NCBI RefSeq assembly: GCF_028583425.1
Contig: NC_072798.1
Coordinates: forward strand, 8,062,501 to 8,126,500
Direction: 5' to 3'
DNA from: Eublepharis macularius
Taxonomy: Eukaryota; Chordata; Lepidosauria; Squamata; Eublepharidae
Length of the DNA: 64,000 nt
A program made the translations under genes and the position numbers. The notes beneath the pieces are model-generated. The model saw only the letters and a list, made by a program, of their open reading frames with translations. It had not been told where the DNA came from and searched no databases. This document shows positions 10,566 through 23,049 of the stretch, piece after piece. Each line of letters begins with the position of its first letter. The first letter of the stretch is position 1.

Positions 10566-11489
10566 AATTATTATGTCGAGTGTCGGCTGGTCAGTATCTA
10601 TGAAAACGGAGAGTTCCTTGGTCTTATTTTTAATATCTTGCAGGCAGTACTGTATTCTACATTTTGGAGATAATTGTTTTGCCCTAGGGCTGAACTGTGG
10701 CATACAGTTTGAAGCTGATTAAAATACGACGAGATTCTCGTATTGTGTTTCGCAATCTCGCCGCCATCGCTCAGCTCCCTGTAACCCCCTTTAGAGGATG
10801 ACTGATTTCTTCTGGTGTTCAGAGTCCATTTCTCTTTCTAGCACCATTTGAAATCGGTTATAGTGATCGGGGAATATCGCCGTTCCAAAGTCCACGGAGC
10901 ATTGTTACCGAGAAAAGCAAGGAGAGGAAGACTCTCGTTTGACAAAGGAACTCCGTCATAATGAAGCATTTGTGTCAGCAGAGATGCCAACCTTGGGTTC
11001 AAAGGACTCTAGGTCCTACGTTTCTGTAATGGACTTACTGGGGCTGGATTAGAGCCATTTCTCACTTACGAAGTGTGTGTGGGGGGGGGATAGTGGCTTT
11101 CTTCACAAGGTTGTTATGAGTCAACTGCAATAAAAATCGTTAAACCAACTGAAAATCAGCAGCGGCATAATTGAATTGGTAACTAATCACATGCAAGAAG
11201 GAAGACTCATTTTGACTTCTGCTGTGGCTTACTGGGACATCTCATCAGAGCTGTGCTGGGTCAGGCAGGTTCTCTGGAGAAGAGTATTATTTTTTTTAAA
11301 ATAAACAGGAGGAAGGTCTATGAAGTCCGTTCTTTTCTCCAGGGCGTTCAGGAATCCTGCAAGCAGGGTCAGAAAAGAGTATCGCTCCTCCCCCTACCCC
11401 ACTATCACCCCAGCAACTGCTATTAGTGGTGTGCTCTTTCTGAACAAATTGGTTCCACTGCTCACAAGTTCTTTCTAGTTCATCTATGG
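10566..11489. other. No recognised feature
   Basis: The 18-bp string at 10838-10855 (CTAGCACCATTTGAAATC) is also found at 7247-7264. Nothing else is recognised. Confidence 0.4.
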
Positions 11490-12235
11490 TCTTCAGTGCA
11501 GGCACACATTGGGAACAGCACTTGCACAGGCCAGCCACTCGGAACAAGATTTTTCTTATAGGCTATTAAGGGTGTGTGTGTGTGAGTGTGTGACCTCCTC
11601 TGCAACTGCTGCGAGCCAGTTCTTCCCACCGAAAACAGACATGGGACTGGGGAGGTTGCCCCCTTCTTTCCCCAGTTCTTGTGCCACCACAACTCCTAAA
11701 ATTATGTGAGAGAGTTGAACATTGCAGCAGGAGTGGGGGGGGGGGGGAATCTGTGTCTGCACAAAGATCTAGATGAATAACAGTTACTGGTAAGTGCAAC
11801 CCTGTTTTCATTTACGGTCTTCAGTGCAGGTCCGCATTGGGAGAATAGCCAGCTACACACCTGGTGATGAGATGAACTCTCAGACGAACAGAGATTGCAG
11901 GACCACCTGTCCTACTACTGCCTCCTGCCGTGAATTGACATCCACTGCCTAAAGTTTCACGAAGTTCTCCCCTGAAGACCATATAGCAGCACAACAGATA
12001 ACTACAATAGGAACACCTTGCTGCCTGTGCCCTTGTTGAACGAGCCTGAGGATCAAAAGCACAAGGGACATTCGCCGCCTTGTAATAGCCTCCCCCTTAA
12101 TAGCCTATAAGCTAAGAAAAATCCTGTTCCGGGTGGCTGGCCTGCGCAACCGCAGTTCCCAGTATGTGCCTGTACAAAGACCAGATGAACAACAGTTACT
12201 AAGTGCAACCTTGTTTTCCCTTTTATAGCATTCTA
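11490..12235. mobile_element. Terminal-repeat piece of a DIRS-type element (fossil)
   Basis: The left block (about 11490-11578) and right block (about 12085-12185) are reverse complements (GGTCTTCAGTGCAGGCAC... against ...GTGCCTGTACAAAGACC). The CAACAGTTAC...GTGCAACC...TTGTTTT motif that follows occurs at 11780, 12188 and again at 15942. These inverted ends match the terminal repeats of vertebrate DIRS-type retroelements. It is broken, old, and without coding parts. Confidence 0.5.
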
Positions 12236-12255
12236 AGGATCGCTCTGAATGCTAC

Positions 12256-12694
12256 TTCCATCACGAGTTCTCCATGGAGCCAACCCAGGCTTGTGCAGAC
12301 ATCCAGCGGCTTTGGGGAATGGCTTGCATGCAAAAAAGAGAGCCCAAATGGGCTCCGAAAGCTGCTGCTAGGGCAGGGAGAGCTCCGGCCTTTCTCCCAA
12401 GCTTTCCCCCCCTTTGCAAAAAGTGTGTGGTGGGAAAGAGTTTCCCATTTCGTCTGTTCCATGTGGAGGCATTTTGTGCACAGGAGACAACAGAAATGGG
12501 GAAACTGTCCCCTCCTCAGTTTTTGCCGGGGGGGGGGGATAAAAGCTTGGGAGGCAGACAGGAACTCTCCTTCCCCAGTGGCAGCTTTTCAGACCCATTT
12601 GGGCTCTCCTTTTTTTAAAAGCAAGACATTCCCCAAAGTTGCTGTGTGTCTGCATTAGCCCAGGTTGGCTTCATGGAGAACTCGTGAAGGAAGA
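12256..12694. mobile_element. 439-bp foldback element
   Basis: The element begins CTTCCATCACGAGTTCTCC and ends with its near reverse complement. Arms of about 150 bases (12256-12405 against 12540-12694) share GAGAGCCCAAATGGG and CCCAAGCTTT blocks, and the inner part also pairs (GTTTCCCATTTC with GAAATGGGGAAAC). The overlapping frames on both strands (12203-12658) are mirror images of the palindrome, not genes. I could not find a clean target duplication. Confidence 0.6.
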
Positions 12695-14120
12695 GGTGTT
12701 TAGAGTAACCCTAAGCCAGCGGCCATTGTATTCTCAAGTCTAATTATGTGTCTGGAACTAAATCAGGACAGAAGCCAAAAAGCTTTTCCTGCCTTTCTCC
12801 CTCAAAGAACCTGCTTATGTAATGGTGTGATGGACTGCACTTGAAAGCAGGTTTTCCAGGTGCAGCAATCGGAGAACTGGGAGGGAGTTAACTCTTGCTT
12901 GGAACGGAGAGCTTGAGTGATAGGCTGCTTCCTCCTCTCTGATTGGTCAGTTAGAGCCAGCCTTCAGGCTGACACTAGGTTTCTGAGAGGATTTGATGGA
13001 GTTTGTGGGTGAGGTTCCCCTCTGGAAGGAGGAAAAGAGGAAGTTTGTGCCTTAACTGTAACACCACTGTCCTGAAGAAGACTTCTCTTTAATAATTCTT
13101 AGTATAAGCGTCAGCATAAGCTGAAGCTTATGCTACTTGACACAAATACCATAGAACTGGGTGTGTGTTTTGGTAAGAGAGTGATGGGGTAGTAAGTTAG
13201 ACTCCCTTTCAAGCCAAAAGAAGATTAGCAAAAGATTAATTCCTGCCCAGTTTCTAAAAAGGGTTTGGCTCTGAGGGTCTGTTGTGAAGGGAAAACTTCA
13301 GGAAATCAGAGATGTCATAGGAAACTGAAGAAACACTGTAGCTGTAAGAACCAAGAATATAAGAAAGTAAGATTCAAGAAAACTATTTTGCCTATTACTC
13401 AAAGTGTATTCTGTGCTACCAACAGAAGTTTACCTCAGCACTTTTATCCCCTGACTCCTCTTATTCAAGCTTTGTCCAAAATAGATTTCTTTTTGAACAT
13501 GACATGGTCTCCAGTGCCATTTCCAACAAGAAGGAAGAGGGCTCCTGTTTCTCCCCATCTAGTTCCTGGGCTGGGATAAAAAGCCAAAATTGTATCGGTT
13601 AGGGTGGGACAGACAGACTTAAAAACCACAAAGATTAACACACTACTTGGGGCTGCTCACCCAAAGCAGGCAAACTGAATTTTGGCGGGAAAATCTGCCT
13701 CACAGTGGGGGAGTGGACCATCATAAAATGGCCAAGCTGTTTTGTAACTCTTTTGTCAGGGGCCTTCACCTTTGAAGGGAATGGAGGCATAAGAATGGAC
13801 TCAAATCCTGTGCCACCAGGGGCCAGTGATGAATAATCATGAAATGGCACAAAGTATATCCTAAAAAGAGTTAACATCCACCCAACATCCAGCCACCTCG
13901 ACGTTGCGCCAAAAAGCCATTCAGCTGGCAAGCCAATGCACATTTGAAGAGGTGTACCCCAAAACATCTTAAACGCATGCCAAAGAAATACAACCACCAT
14001 CCTGGCCACCTTTTTCTGACATATGGAAGCGATGGGACTTGGCATGGTATTTTAGGGCAGCCTGTCCAGAGAGTTGGAGCCGCTATTAAAAGACTCAAGA
14101 ATGGGTCACAGCAGTAAATT
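12695..14120. other. Unassigned stretch
   Basis: 12820-13260 has a CCAAT-type motif (CTGATTGGTCAG at about 12939) and could be a decayed LTR or promoter-like sequence, without convincing ends. 13620-14100 matches nothing I know. The frame at 13635-14045 (- strand) shows no domain. Confidence 0.3.
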
Positions 14121-14345
14121 CTATTTATTTGCTTTTCATGCTGCTTCTCATCAATTAAGAGCTCATAGTATGGTGGTTAAGTGGTTGGGTTGCAAATTGG
14201 TGCTCTGTTGGTTTGAATGCCACTACTGCCCCACCTGACTTCCAAAGCATTCAGCCACAGAAAACCAACCCTGCAGCATACATGGCTCTCCCAACTTCCA
14301 TTTTATCCCTGTAACAACCCTGTGAGATAGGTTAAGGCCTAAGCC
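14121..14345 (-). repeat. CORE-SINE split by a hAT-like MITE
   Basis: The segment contains TTATCCCTGTAACAACCCTG followed by GAGATAGGTTAAGGC, the core of a reverse-oriented CORE-SINE. The rest of the core (GATTAGGCTGAGAGAAAATG) resumes at 14795 after the MITE, so the MITE is the younger insertion. A forward tRNA-like head of a related SINE lies at about 14173-14225. Confidence 0.55.
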
Positions 14346-14794
14346 CAGTTTGAGGGGGAATGCGCAGGAATGCAGTTCCGGTAGTTCTCCAAAGAGGTCA
14401 CGTCTGGTGGCCCCGCCCATGTGATTTTGGGCCCATTTTGGCCTGGATTGGGCCCAAAATAGCCAGGACTAGGACTAAAACAGCCAGGATTGCTCCCAAA
14501 ACAGCCAGGATTGGGCCTCTGATGCGTGGTGGATCACTCTCCCGCTCAGCAGCTGCCCAATTCTGACTATTTGGGGCCCCTTTTCAGACCCTTTTTGCCA
14601 TTTTGAGCCCAATTTCGGCCCTGACTGGCCAGAATTGGGTCCAAAATAGCCAGGATAGGTGAGGTCAGGGGTGTGTGGCATATGCAAATCAGTTATGCTA
14701 ATGACACATTTCCAGTGATGGCAAGGGGTGTGGCATATACTAATGAGTTGTGCTGATGAGTTCCTGCAGCTCTTTTTCTACGAAATGACCCCTG
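14346..14794. mobile_element. hAT-like MITE, CAGGGGTCATTT family, reverse orientation
   Basis: The copy is in the opposite orientation to the one at 2111-2600. It ends TCTACGAAATGACCCCTG and begins with a shortened terminus before TTTGAGGGGGAATGC. The interior has the same short GGCC-rich units. It interrupts a CORE-SINE. An 8-bp duplication is not clear, because the left terminus has lost bases. Confidence 0.7.
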
Positions 14795-14873
14795 GATTAG
14801 GCTGAGAGAAAATGACTAGTCCTAAGTGAGTCTCCCCACTCTTAGACAACACTCTAACCACTACTTTTCACTG

Positions 14874-15100
14874 CTGTAGCCTCATGGTTGGGTTGTGAAT
14901 TGGCGCTCTGCTGGTTTGAATCCTACTACTGCCATGAGCTCTGCAGGAAGACTTGGGTAAACCACTCCTCTAAACTCTTGCTGTATTGTGGGGATAATAA
15001 CACTGACCTTGCTCACTCCAAGCGGGGCACTAATTTGTCTAAAGAGTGGTATATAGGTGCAATCAGTATTAAAAAATATAAAACACATAAAATAAAATCA
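14874..15100 (+). repeat. tRNA-derived CORE-SINE, forward orientation
   Basis: The head has a tRNA-like A-box region (ATGGTTGGGTTGTGAATTGG) and B box GGTTTGAATCC. The core-like GTGGGGATAATAACACTGACC follows, then an A-rich end near 15070-15100. It is a SINE, not a tRNA gene. Confidence 0.6.
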
Positions 15101-15879
15101 CAGTAAAACATGCAACGGAGATAGATAAAACCACTCTAATTCCAACTCAAGACTATAAAACCGTGCAGATGAACATAAATTACAGGTATGTACAATACTA
15201 AAAAGATTGCTCAAACCTCAACACCTAGCCTGGCTTTGTCATACAGGTAAGTCCAGTAGTACAAGCGACTAAATTCTGTGAGGACATGCTGCCCTCTAGT
15301 GGTTGGTTGCGATACGTGCAACATGTTCTTCCATTGCAATTTGCTAGGTTTTTTTAAGGACAGAAGTATTACATTTGGCATGTAGAGGCATACCCAAGAA
15401 CATTGTGCCGGAATACGTTCACAGCAGGGTTAAGGTTGTACTTATAAAAACGGGATATCAAACTGTCCCCCTACTGGGTAGAACACCTCAGTTTCAAACT
15501 TCCTACTCAAATGTATTCCTCAAACGTTACGAGAACAACTGCCCTGTGGTGTTTCCTTCCCCACCCCACCCTTAATTTATTTGTAAATAAACTGATGGTG
15601 CTAAAGTATTTTTACCTCAGCTTGGCACTGAATGAAATGAGCACGATGGCAAAAATCAGATTTTTAAAATAAGCTCCATGGTACCTCTGGTAGCGACAGG
15701 TAAAGGTAGGTTGTTGCTACCTCTAGCGACAAATCTCTTGTGTAGGTGCCATTACCTCTGCAAACTCAAGAGCCGTTCACAGTGGCTACAGAAAGCTAAA
15801 GCTGTTTTGTTTGGGAAATGGCTGTGCATGCAGAGTAGAGGCGAGGGCGCCCCTAGCGGTTTTTAGCTAGATGAATCTC
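15101..15879. other. No recognised feature
   Basis: Nothing recognised. The frames at 15375 and 15678 are short and without domains. Confidence 0.4.
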
Positions 15880-16102
15880 TGAAATTGACAGGCCTGCATG
15901 TGCGCCGTCCCATGTGTGCCTGCACACAAGACCTCAGTGAACAACAGTTACAGGTAGGTGCAACACTGTTTTTCCGCAAGCAACTGTGCCACAATTCTGG
16001 AACTGAATCTCCATGCACAGAGGTAAAGCAGCAGCAGCAACAGACCAGATATTAAGCATGGTGACTAATAGATTCTCTTTTCATCCCAACCTTGATCCAA
16101 AC

Positions 16103-16230
16103 AGTGCAAGATGGCATATATATTTACCTCTCCCTGTTTTGTCTTCACAACCCTGTGAGGTTGGCTAGAGACTAGTAACAGCATCTAGCTCAAGGTCACT
16201 CGGTGAGCATTATCACTGAGCAGAGATGTC
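16103..16230 (-). repeat. CORE-SINE fragment, reverse orientation
   Basis: GTCTTCACAACCCTGTGAGG followed by CTCAAGGTCACTCGGTGAGC is the reverse-oriented CORE-SINE core. It is a partial copy. Confidence 0.5.
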
Positions 16231-18069
16231 AGGAAAGAAACCTAAGCCTGAGAAAATATATTGTTATGATGAGTTAGCTTTAAGGGCTGTCTTGTGAGTA
16301 AAGTCAGCTTGAGAGGGGTTTCAGCAGGTAAATTGCCTGCCCCTGTGTGACTCTGGCAGAGCCTGTGTGTTAGCATACCTTATCTTTTAAGTTGCTCAGG
16401 GTAGTAATTGTTAATTGGTGTCTTCCCCAAATTGGCTGGATTTGCTTTAAGACATGACTGTTTTCAGTCATGGGAGACCTTCCCCTTTGGTAGCTGCTGG
16501 ACCGTCACTCTGTTTGGAATGCCATCATCTGGGAGGCTTTGAACTGTATCAGCTTCCTTCTTTCGAGCATTGTAAGCCCAGCCTACCCTGCTACAGACTC
16601 TATTGGTGAGGCCCAGCTGTGGAACTATTAGTCAGCCAGTTTAAGTGATTTAGTTAATGTTAGCCTTATTTAGTCCTAGTAAGGATTTGTTGTTTTATGT
16701 ATATGCTTGCAAAGCCTGACTGGGTAACACCTGCTTTTTGTGTTAACCCTTCAAAACCACCCCTAGGGTTCTCAGTTCTCCATCAGTCCCAAATGGGAGG
16801 CTGGGGGAGTAGGGGTAGCATATCTCATCCGTGAGTCTTTCTCCTTTGGTCCACTCTCTGCCCCAGGTTCTCTGACATTGATTGTGTAGGCCTAGCGTGG
16901 GATGTTGAGGACAGTTTGGCAATCTGTGTGGTGTACCAATCGCGTAGCACACCAGCAGATACCCGGTTGTGCCTGTTGGAGGTGGTGGTCCTACGTGCCA
17001 GACAAGAAAAGGGAAGAATTTAATTCCTGCCTCCCTGATTGGACGGTGGGAATCTCCCAAGATGTCCTCTTTTCCTTGAAGGAGAAGGACCCCTCACAGA
17101 GTATCCAAACATCCATTTTCTTCTGCTCCAAGTCTGAGAAAAATAAAGCTGGCTACTACCTTTTAAAGAAGATCATAGAGTGAGAGAGAAAGAGACACAC
17201 ACTGAGGCTGGCTGAGAAAAAACAGAGACAGAGAGAACAGTAGCCGTGTTTTAAGGCATAAGCAACCAACCTTCCAAAAACCATATTTTAATCTCACAGA
17301 CTTATCTGTCAGAATCTTAAAGCTTTGCAAAACAGCGTTTAAAAATCCATTTTAAAAAACCCTCTAAAACACAGAAGGGAGAGGACCCATTCCAGCACCG
17401 AGGCTGGCTGAAAGAAGGCAGTTCATGGGACTGCGCATGTGCAGGCCTGCCGATCGGTAGAATTTTCAAGCTTAAGTTCACTAGGGGGTGCTCGTCTCTC
17501 CAGTGGGAAGGATGGACTAAAAATCTAATATAATAAATAAATAATAAATTTTGTGGGAAAGGGCTATGAAGGCTACTGATGTGCCCCAAACACCCTTTCC
17601 TTCCACCTTGGGAGATGGGGATCATGGGACTGCGAGTTCCACCTCACGCCCAGCGACCAAATCCCCACCTCGGATCCGATGATCCTCAAGCCATTTGACA
17701 ACCTCGACTTCAGATCTGACTCAGGCCCGACACTGACATGCACGCAAGACCCAGAGCCTGACGGATCTGCCTTGGACCCCACCGTATGCCATCTAGGTCA
17801 CCTCTGAGGTTGGAACTGATTCTTGTGCCTCCCATTAAGAAAAAGAAGCAGCGCTCGGAGTCGCAAGGAGAACACAGTTCAGATCTGAAGGTCCCGGATC
17901 CAAGGAGTTCAAAGCCAGAGAACTCGGATCTGAAGGAAGTGGAACCAAAGAAATCGGAACCAAAAGCTGCTGCACCCAGGTCAACTCCACCAGAGTGCCA
18001 TCAGCCACTTTGTAAGAAGGTAAAGAAGAAAACTAAACACATTAACCAAGACGGAATCGATTCCTAGAC

Positions 18070-19170
18070 TGACCTAGGACATGATCCTACCACTCTCGCT
18101 GGCCATCTAACCACTCCCCAGCGGAGGAGGGCAAACTACCAGAAGGGTTCAATCTGAATAGACGGTGGAGAATGGGTGGGGGGAATGGTTCTCTCCCTCC
18201 CCGACTGGGGGGGAGGGCATCCTCTGCCACCACCGACGGGTGTGTTTGGTTGGTGACCTATGCTCCTCAGTGAGGGGACATCAGTACATCTCAATGGTGT
18301 GTGCGGGAGGTGATGGCCACCCCTGGTAGTACTGGCATCAGTTTGCTAGTGTTCCCTACTGTCTCCTTTGGGGAGATTTAGTCTGTGCCGGCACCGCCAC
18401 ATCCTATGAACAGGTGTTTCTGGTGGCCTGTAATCCTCAACGCGAGGGACAGGCATCCATCTGTTGCATTCCCCTGATACCCCCATACACGGAACTTTGT
18501 CTTACCCTCTGCAACTGGTGGGGGGAGGGGGGCCAGAGACAAAACACACTGGTCAGACATGGGGCCTGCATCCGTCCATAGACTGCCTCACTGGCCTGTA
18601 AGGAGGAGGCTGCCACCAACCAAACACACGTCTGGCATGGTGGCCGCCCCTTGGGCACAAGGAGGGGTTCGAGTCACCTCTGAGGCTGTGGAACCCTGGG
18701 GGAACAAGGAGGGCAGTCCTGTCTGTAGACCACCTCCCCAGCCCACAAGGAGGTGGTGGCCGCCAACCAAACACACGTTCGCAAGGGGGGATGGTATGGG
18801 CTACCCCGGGGCCCCGCAGGGGGAAGCTGCCAACACAATCTATGCCTGGGGGCAGCCAGCAATGGTCAGTCCAGTAACTGTTGGGTACTGCAGTGCAGTC
18901 AAAGGAGCCATCGCTGGGGGCACCAGCTTTGGGGGTCTATACTTGAAAATGCATACTGCGACATTTGTAAAACTCGGAGGATGGCTGGAGGAGAGCCTTC
19001 TGAAGACTCCATGTGTGTATGGCATTTCTAAGGGGCCGGGATCTAATGAACCATGAATCGAACAAACCAGTTCATGAAAATGGGAAGTTCATGAAAATTC
19101 ATGGTTCGTCAAACAGGATGAACCACAAATCTTGAAGTTCGTTTTTTTGGCGGTTCATGCCAATCTCTAG
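18070..19170. mobile_element. Probable MITE-bearing insertion in the DIRS element
   Basis: The right end (about 19040-19170) has repeated TTCATG/GAACCATGAA blocks and closes with GGCGGTTCATGCCAATCTCT, resembling a common squamate hAT-like MITE whose ends carry GAACC-type repeats. Upstream (18230-18790) the string CCAACCAAACACACG occurs twice forward and once inverted at about 150-550 base spacing. The left boundary is not clear. Confidence 0.35.
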
Positions 19171-21519
19171 CGAGGATGTTTGCAAATTCCTCTTCAGTCA
19201 GCCCCCTCTGTCTTCTTTGGAAACAGAGGAGATGCAAGCAAGGCAATATCAAGGATCACACACGGCCCCGGCTGATGAAGAGAGCAGGAAGCTCAATTCT
19301 TTGGGCAGAAAATTTTATTCTTTGATGGCCCTCAATGTTAAAATTGCTAACTACAGAGCGATTTGGGGGGGCACACCAAGTGTTTCTCTGGAACAAGATG
19401 ACAACTTTTACAGACAGGTTGCCAGAGGATCAGAAGCTGTTGGCAAAGGTCATTCTCGACGAAACCCTTAAACAGTCAAAACAGCAAGTGAAAGCTGGCC
19501 AGAATGCAGCTGCTACTTTGGCCACATTACTTGCATCATCAATAGTGCGGAGGCATTACGCATGGTTACGCACTACTGCACTCCCCACAGAAGCCAGGAA
19601 CAAAATTGAGGACCTTCCCTCGTTCGTATGATGTACTTCCACAACACCAGCAACAAGGTGCAACAAGATCTCACTATAGGTCCTCCCAGAGAGGCCAGCA
19701 GCAGCGTTTTCAACCTTATCAGGGGTACGTCTACTGGAATCAGCAGGGTTACCAGAGTCCATAATCCTCCTTTTCCAGGAGGAGACCAGGCCAGAAGACC
19801 AAAACTGGCGTGCATCAACAGCATGCCAAGGACCAGTCTCAACCACATAAGCAGTTTTGAGAATTACAGGGCCCCAACCCATGTTTTGGAGTCAGGCTGA
19901 GTGGCTTTTTCACTGAATGGTGTTCTATCACCTCTGATGTTTGGGTTCAAAAAATAGTTAAATTTGGTTATAAAGTTGAATTTTTGCAGTTACTCTATTT
20001 ACGATGTCCTGTGTTTTCTTCCGAGACATTTCAATCGGGGGTACTCTGAGCTCTCAGCTTTGCTAGAGAAAGGGGCCGTAGAGGAAGTCACTGGCCAAGC
20101 CGATTTGTTTGGCTTCTATTCTAAGTTATTTGTAGTGGAAAAGAAAGATAGGGGTCTTAGGCCTATCTTGGACCTTCGTGGTCTAAATGACTTCATTAGA
20201 GTTCGTAAGTTCAAAATGGCTACTCTGCAGGCAGTCCTGACCTTGTTACCCTCTGACGCATGGTTCACAGTTATGGACCTGAAAGATGCCTATTTTCATA
20301 TTTCTATTTTCCCAGAACATAAGGCGTTCCTTTGTTTTCCTTATGGCAGCTGCATTTTTCAGCATCGGGTTCTCCCGTTTGGTTTATCTACTGCCCTCAA
20401 GTGTTCACAAAATGTATGGCGGTTGTAGTGGCCCACCTGAGGCTCCAGAGGTGCTGTATTTTTCTCTACCTGGATGACTGGTTGCTTGTGGGACACTCGG
20501 CCGACGATGTAACTAGGCAAGTTTCAATTACCTTGACCACTTGCCTTCATCTGGGCCTATTCGTTAATCAGAAAAAGTCCAAGCTTACCCCTTCTAAGGT
20601 AATACAATTTATAGGGACTACTCTGGATGGTACCCAGAATTCTGGATTCCTACCCCGAGACAGAGCAGTGAAGATTAAGAACCTTATTAGGAGACTTGAG
20701 ATACGCCGTTTTAAGTCAGCCCAGTTCCTCCAAACCTTGCTGGGCTGCATGGCATCCACCACTGTGGTAGTCCTGTTGGCTAGGTTGCACATGAGGGCCC
20801 TGCAGCTTTGGTTTACCTCAGTTTTTTCCCCAGACAGGGATCTGCAACATAGGAGGTTTAATGTCCCTAGGAAAATCCTTCATTCATTAGAATGGTGGTT
20901 GAGTGATGCCTTTTCGAAGGTGTACACTTTGGTTGTAGACAGCCCCAAGTGTCTGTTACAACAGATGCTTCTAAGCTCGGTTAGGGAGCCCATTGTGAAG
21001 GTTCCTATGCTCATGTGTGGGACTCGACTGAGAGTCAGGAACATATTAATCTTCTAGAACTGAGAGCAGTGTTCTATGCCTTGATTTCCTTTTCAGATGT
21101 GGTGAAGAACAGGACCGTCCAGATTCTCACAGACAATACAACAACTATGTTTTATATAAACAAGCAGGGAGGCATGGCTTCTGTAACACGGTGCAATGAA
21201 GCAGTGAGTATCTGGAACTGGGCTACAGATCATTCGACGTGGTTGCAGGTGGTACATATCCCCGGCATAGACAATTCACTAGTGGACCAATTGAGCAGGT
21301 TGCAGGGAGACAACCATGAGTGGTCCCTTCGGGATGTTTACCTAAATCCAGTCCTTTCTGAGTGGGGTTATCCCGGAATAGATCGTTTTGCCTCCGAAGA
21401 GAATCACAGGACTCCCAAGTTTTGCTCCAGAGGCAGCTTAGGCTGCGGGTCTCTTGGGGATGTGTTTCAACTCAAGTGGTAGGGACACCTCTTCTACGCG
21501 TTTCCCCCATTTTGACCCA

Positions 21520-21694
21520 TGACATAACAACAGTGATCCAGGCAACCATCAGCTCCAGACTGGACCACTGTAACTCGTTCTATGCCAGTCTTCCCATGGG
21601 CCTGATCTGGAAATTACAATGGGTCCAGAATGAAGCCATGCACGTCCTTACAGAAACTCCGTTCAGGGTGCATATAACTCCAGTTCTACAGCAG
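21520..21694 (+). mobile_element. CR1/L2-type LINE fragment, left part of a split copy
   Basis: The frame 21362-21712 contains SRLDHCNSFYASLPMG and a VQNEAMHVLTETPF-like stretch, the C-terminal reverse transcriptase signature of CR1/L2-clade LINEs. The copy continues at 29887 after the LTR element, where PMEFQTRFKVLVLTYK completes the familiar order. Confidence 0.75.
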
Positions 21695-22416
21695 TGTCTA
21701 GCGGAGCCATAGTGAGCCCATTTGCCTATATTGGTTTAAGTTTCTAAGTTCTTAGAGGCCCAGTTTGGCCTGGCACCCTAGGAGTGGAGTGTGCAGCTCA
21801 GTAATTAATCGAACCTGGAGCTGGTGCCTAGAAAGAGTGTCCTTGAGAGACAAGAGAGCTTTGGCTCTGCACGTAGGCCTTCTCAGCCTAGCAATGCTGA
21901 TTACAAGGTGCCTCTGATTGGCTGACAATCTTTGAAAAGATGGCTCCTCGCTGTTAACAGGGAACTATGCCACACACACTCACTGAGATGTTGTTGGATC
22001 ATTCCAGGCTGTGTTAGCATGTGAGAGACTTTGCTCCAGGTCAGGCCTGAGATGACTACCTGCCTGGCATGGTTTATGGATTTGTGAGTAATAGCCTCAA
22101 GCCTCTTCAGAAATGCAAGTTAGCAAGCTTATGTTTTAGTCAGATAGCACTAGTAAAGATTAGTCTGTTTTTTTAATGCCTCTTGTTTGTGCCTTAAAGG
22201 GAGTGGTTCCTGCCGTCTGCATCCACTCCTCCGAGTTAATAAAACATCTGTTTGTACAAGTCTTGAGTTTGAGTGTCTGACCATTCGTGTGCAAAATCCT
22301 CCAGAATGAGAACCCAGACAAATACGGGTATCCAACCTCCCCCAAGAGCTGCCAAAGCCTGAAGGCCACAGCCAGCGCTTGGAACAGTAGCGAAGTGGGG
22401 GGTGAACTCCTTGACA
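21695..22416 (+). repeat. Left LTR of the Gypsy-type element (fossil)
   Basis: It starts TGTCTAGCGGAGCC and ends ACA. An AATAAA signal lies at about 22238 (GAGTTAATAAAACATCTG), in the usual place for the R/U5 boundary. It matches the copy at 29176-29886 throughout. Confidence 0.9.
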
Positions 22417-23049
22417 TGGTGACAGCGAAAAGGGAAGTCTGGACAAAAATTTTGGCACAGTGGCAGTACTCTTCCTAAGATTTTAGTTTGTTGCACAGCA
22501 ATTGGCAGGTTTGTTATTTTGGCTAGATAAGATGAGTCAGGACAGAGACCTTGACCGGACTGTGGATTCCTCATTGTAAGCGGAAACCAGAGACCAGCCC
22601 TCATTTGGAGAGAAATTTGTTGGAACTGACTTGCTTCCTGAGAATGTTTTTGGAGCAGAAGGAGGTGCTCCTGTGGATTACAGTCATTTGGCTTCAGTGA
22701 GTGCTCATAATGGAGAAGTTTTACGTTTGGGAAGAGATCCCTTGTGGCAGGATCAAACAACAAGAACTGGAGGGATGCTGGAATGCTCTCCACTTTCCCT
22801 TTCAACGGCTCAGGATGGCAACTGGACATCTGGAAGTACTCAGCCGTTCTCCAGCCTGCATGGAACAGCCCAAGGCAAAGCATCAGCAGGTGAGACCCTG
22901 AGGGGATGACAAGACCAGGCTAGAGCTCCAGGGAATGGGCAGGACTCAGTGCAGCAGCAGCTTTGTGCCCTGATGACTCAGGTGTTGGCACAGAATGCCC
23001 AACAAATGGTACTGCTCCAGACTCAAGTCACCGCAGGACAGCAGAACTG

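Larger units (their letters stand above)
15880..21515 (+). mobile_element. DIRS-type retroelement (fossil, broken)
   Basis: Parts in order: a terminal-repeat-like block at 15893-15980 with the same CAACAGTTACAGGTAGGTGC motif as at 11780; leader sequence to about 17560; a gag-like region at 17560-18066 and 19157-19631 (ends with an IEDLPSF-type motif common in DIRS gag); reverse transcriptase at about 19980-21050 (VMDLKDAYFHI and FLYLDDWLLV motifs); RNase H at about 21015-21480 (LTDNTTTMFYINKQGG, HIPGIDNSLVDQLSR). A foreign block at about 18070-19170 separates the gag parts. The + strand order and motifs fit tyrosine-recombinase retroelements; I do not see the recombinase. It is broken in several places and old. 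The placement of the left end is uncertain. Confidence 0.75.

Noticed and set aside
12203-12658. Long frames on both strands between 12203 and 12658
   Set aside because: They mirror each other because the region is a palindrome; no domain is present.
16262-16752. Possible LTR starting TGTTATGATG and ending near AACCCTTCA
   Set aside because: No flanking duplication and no second copy in the window, so the ends cannot be supported.
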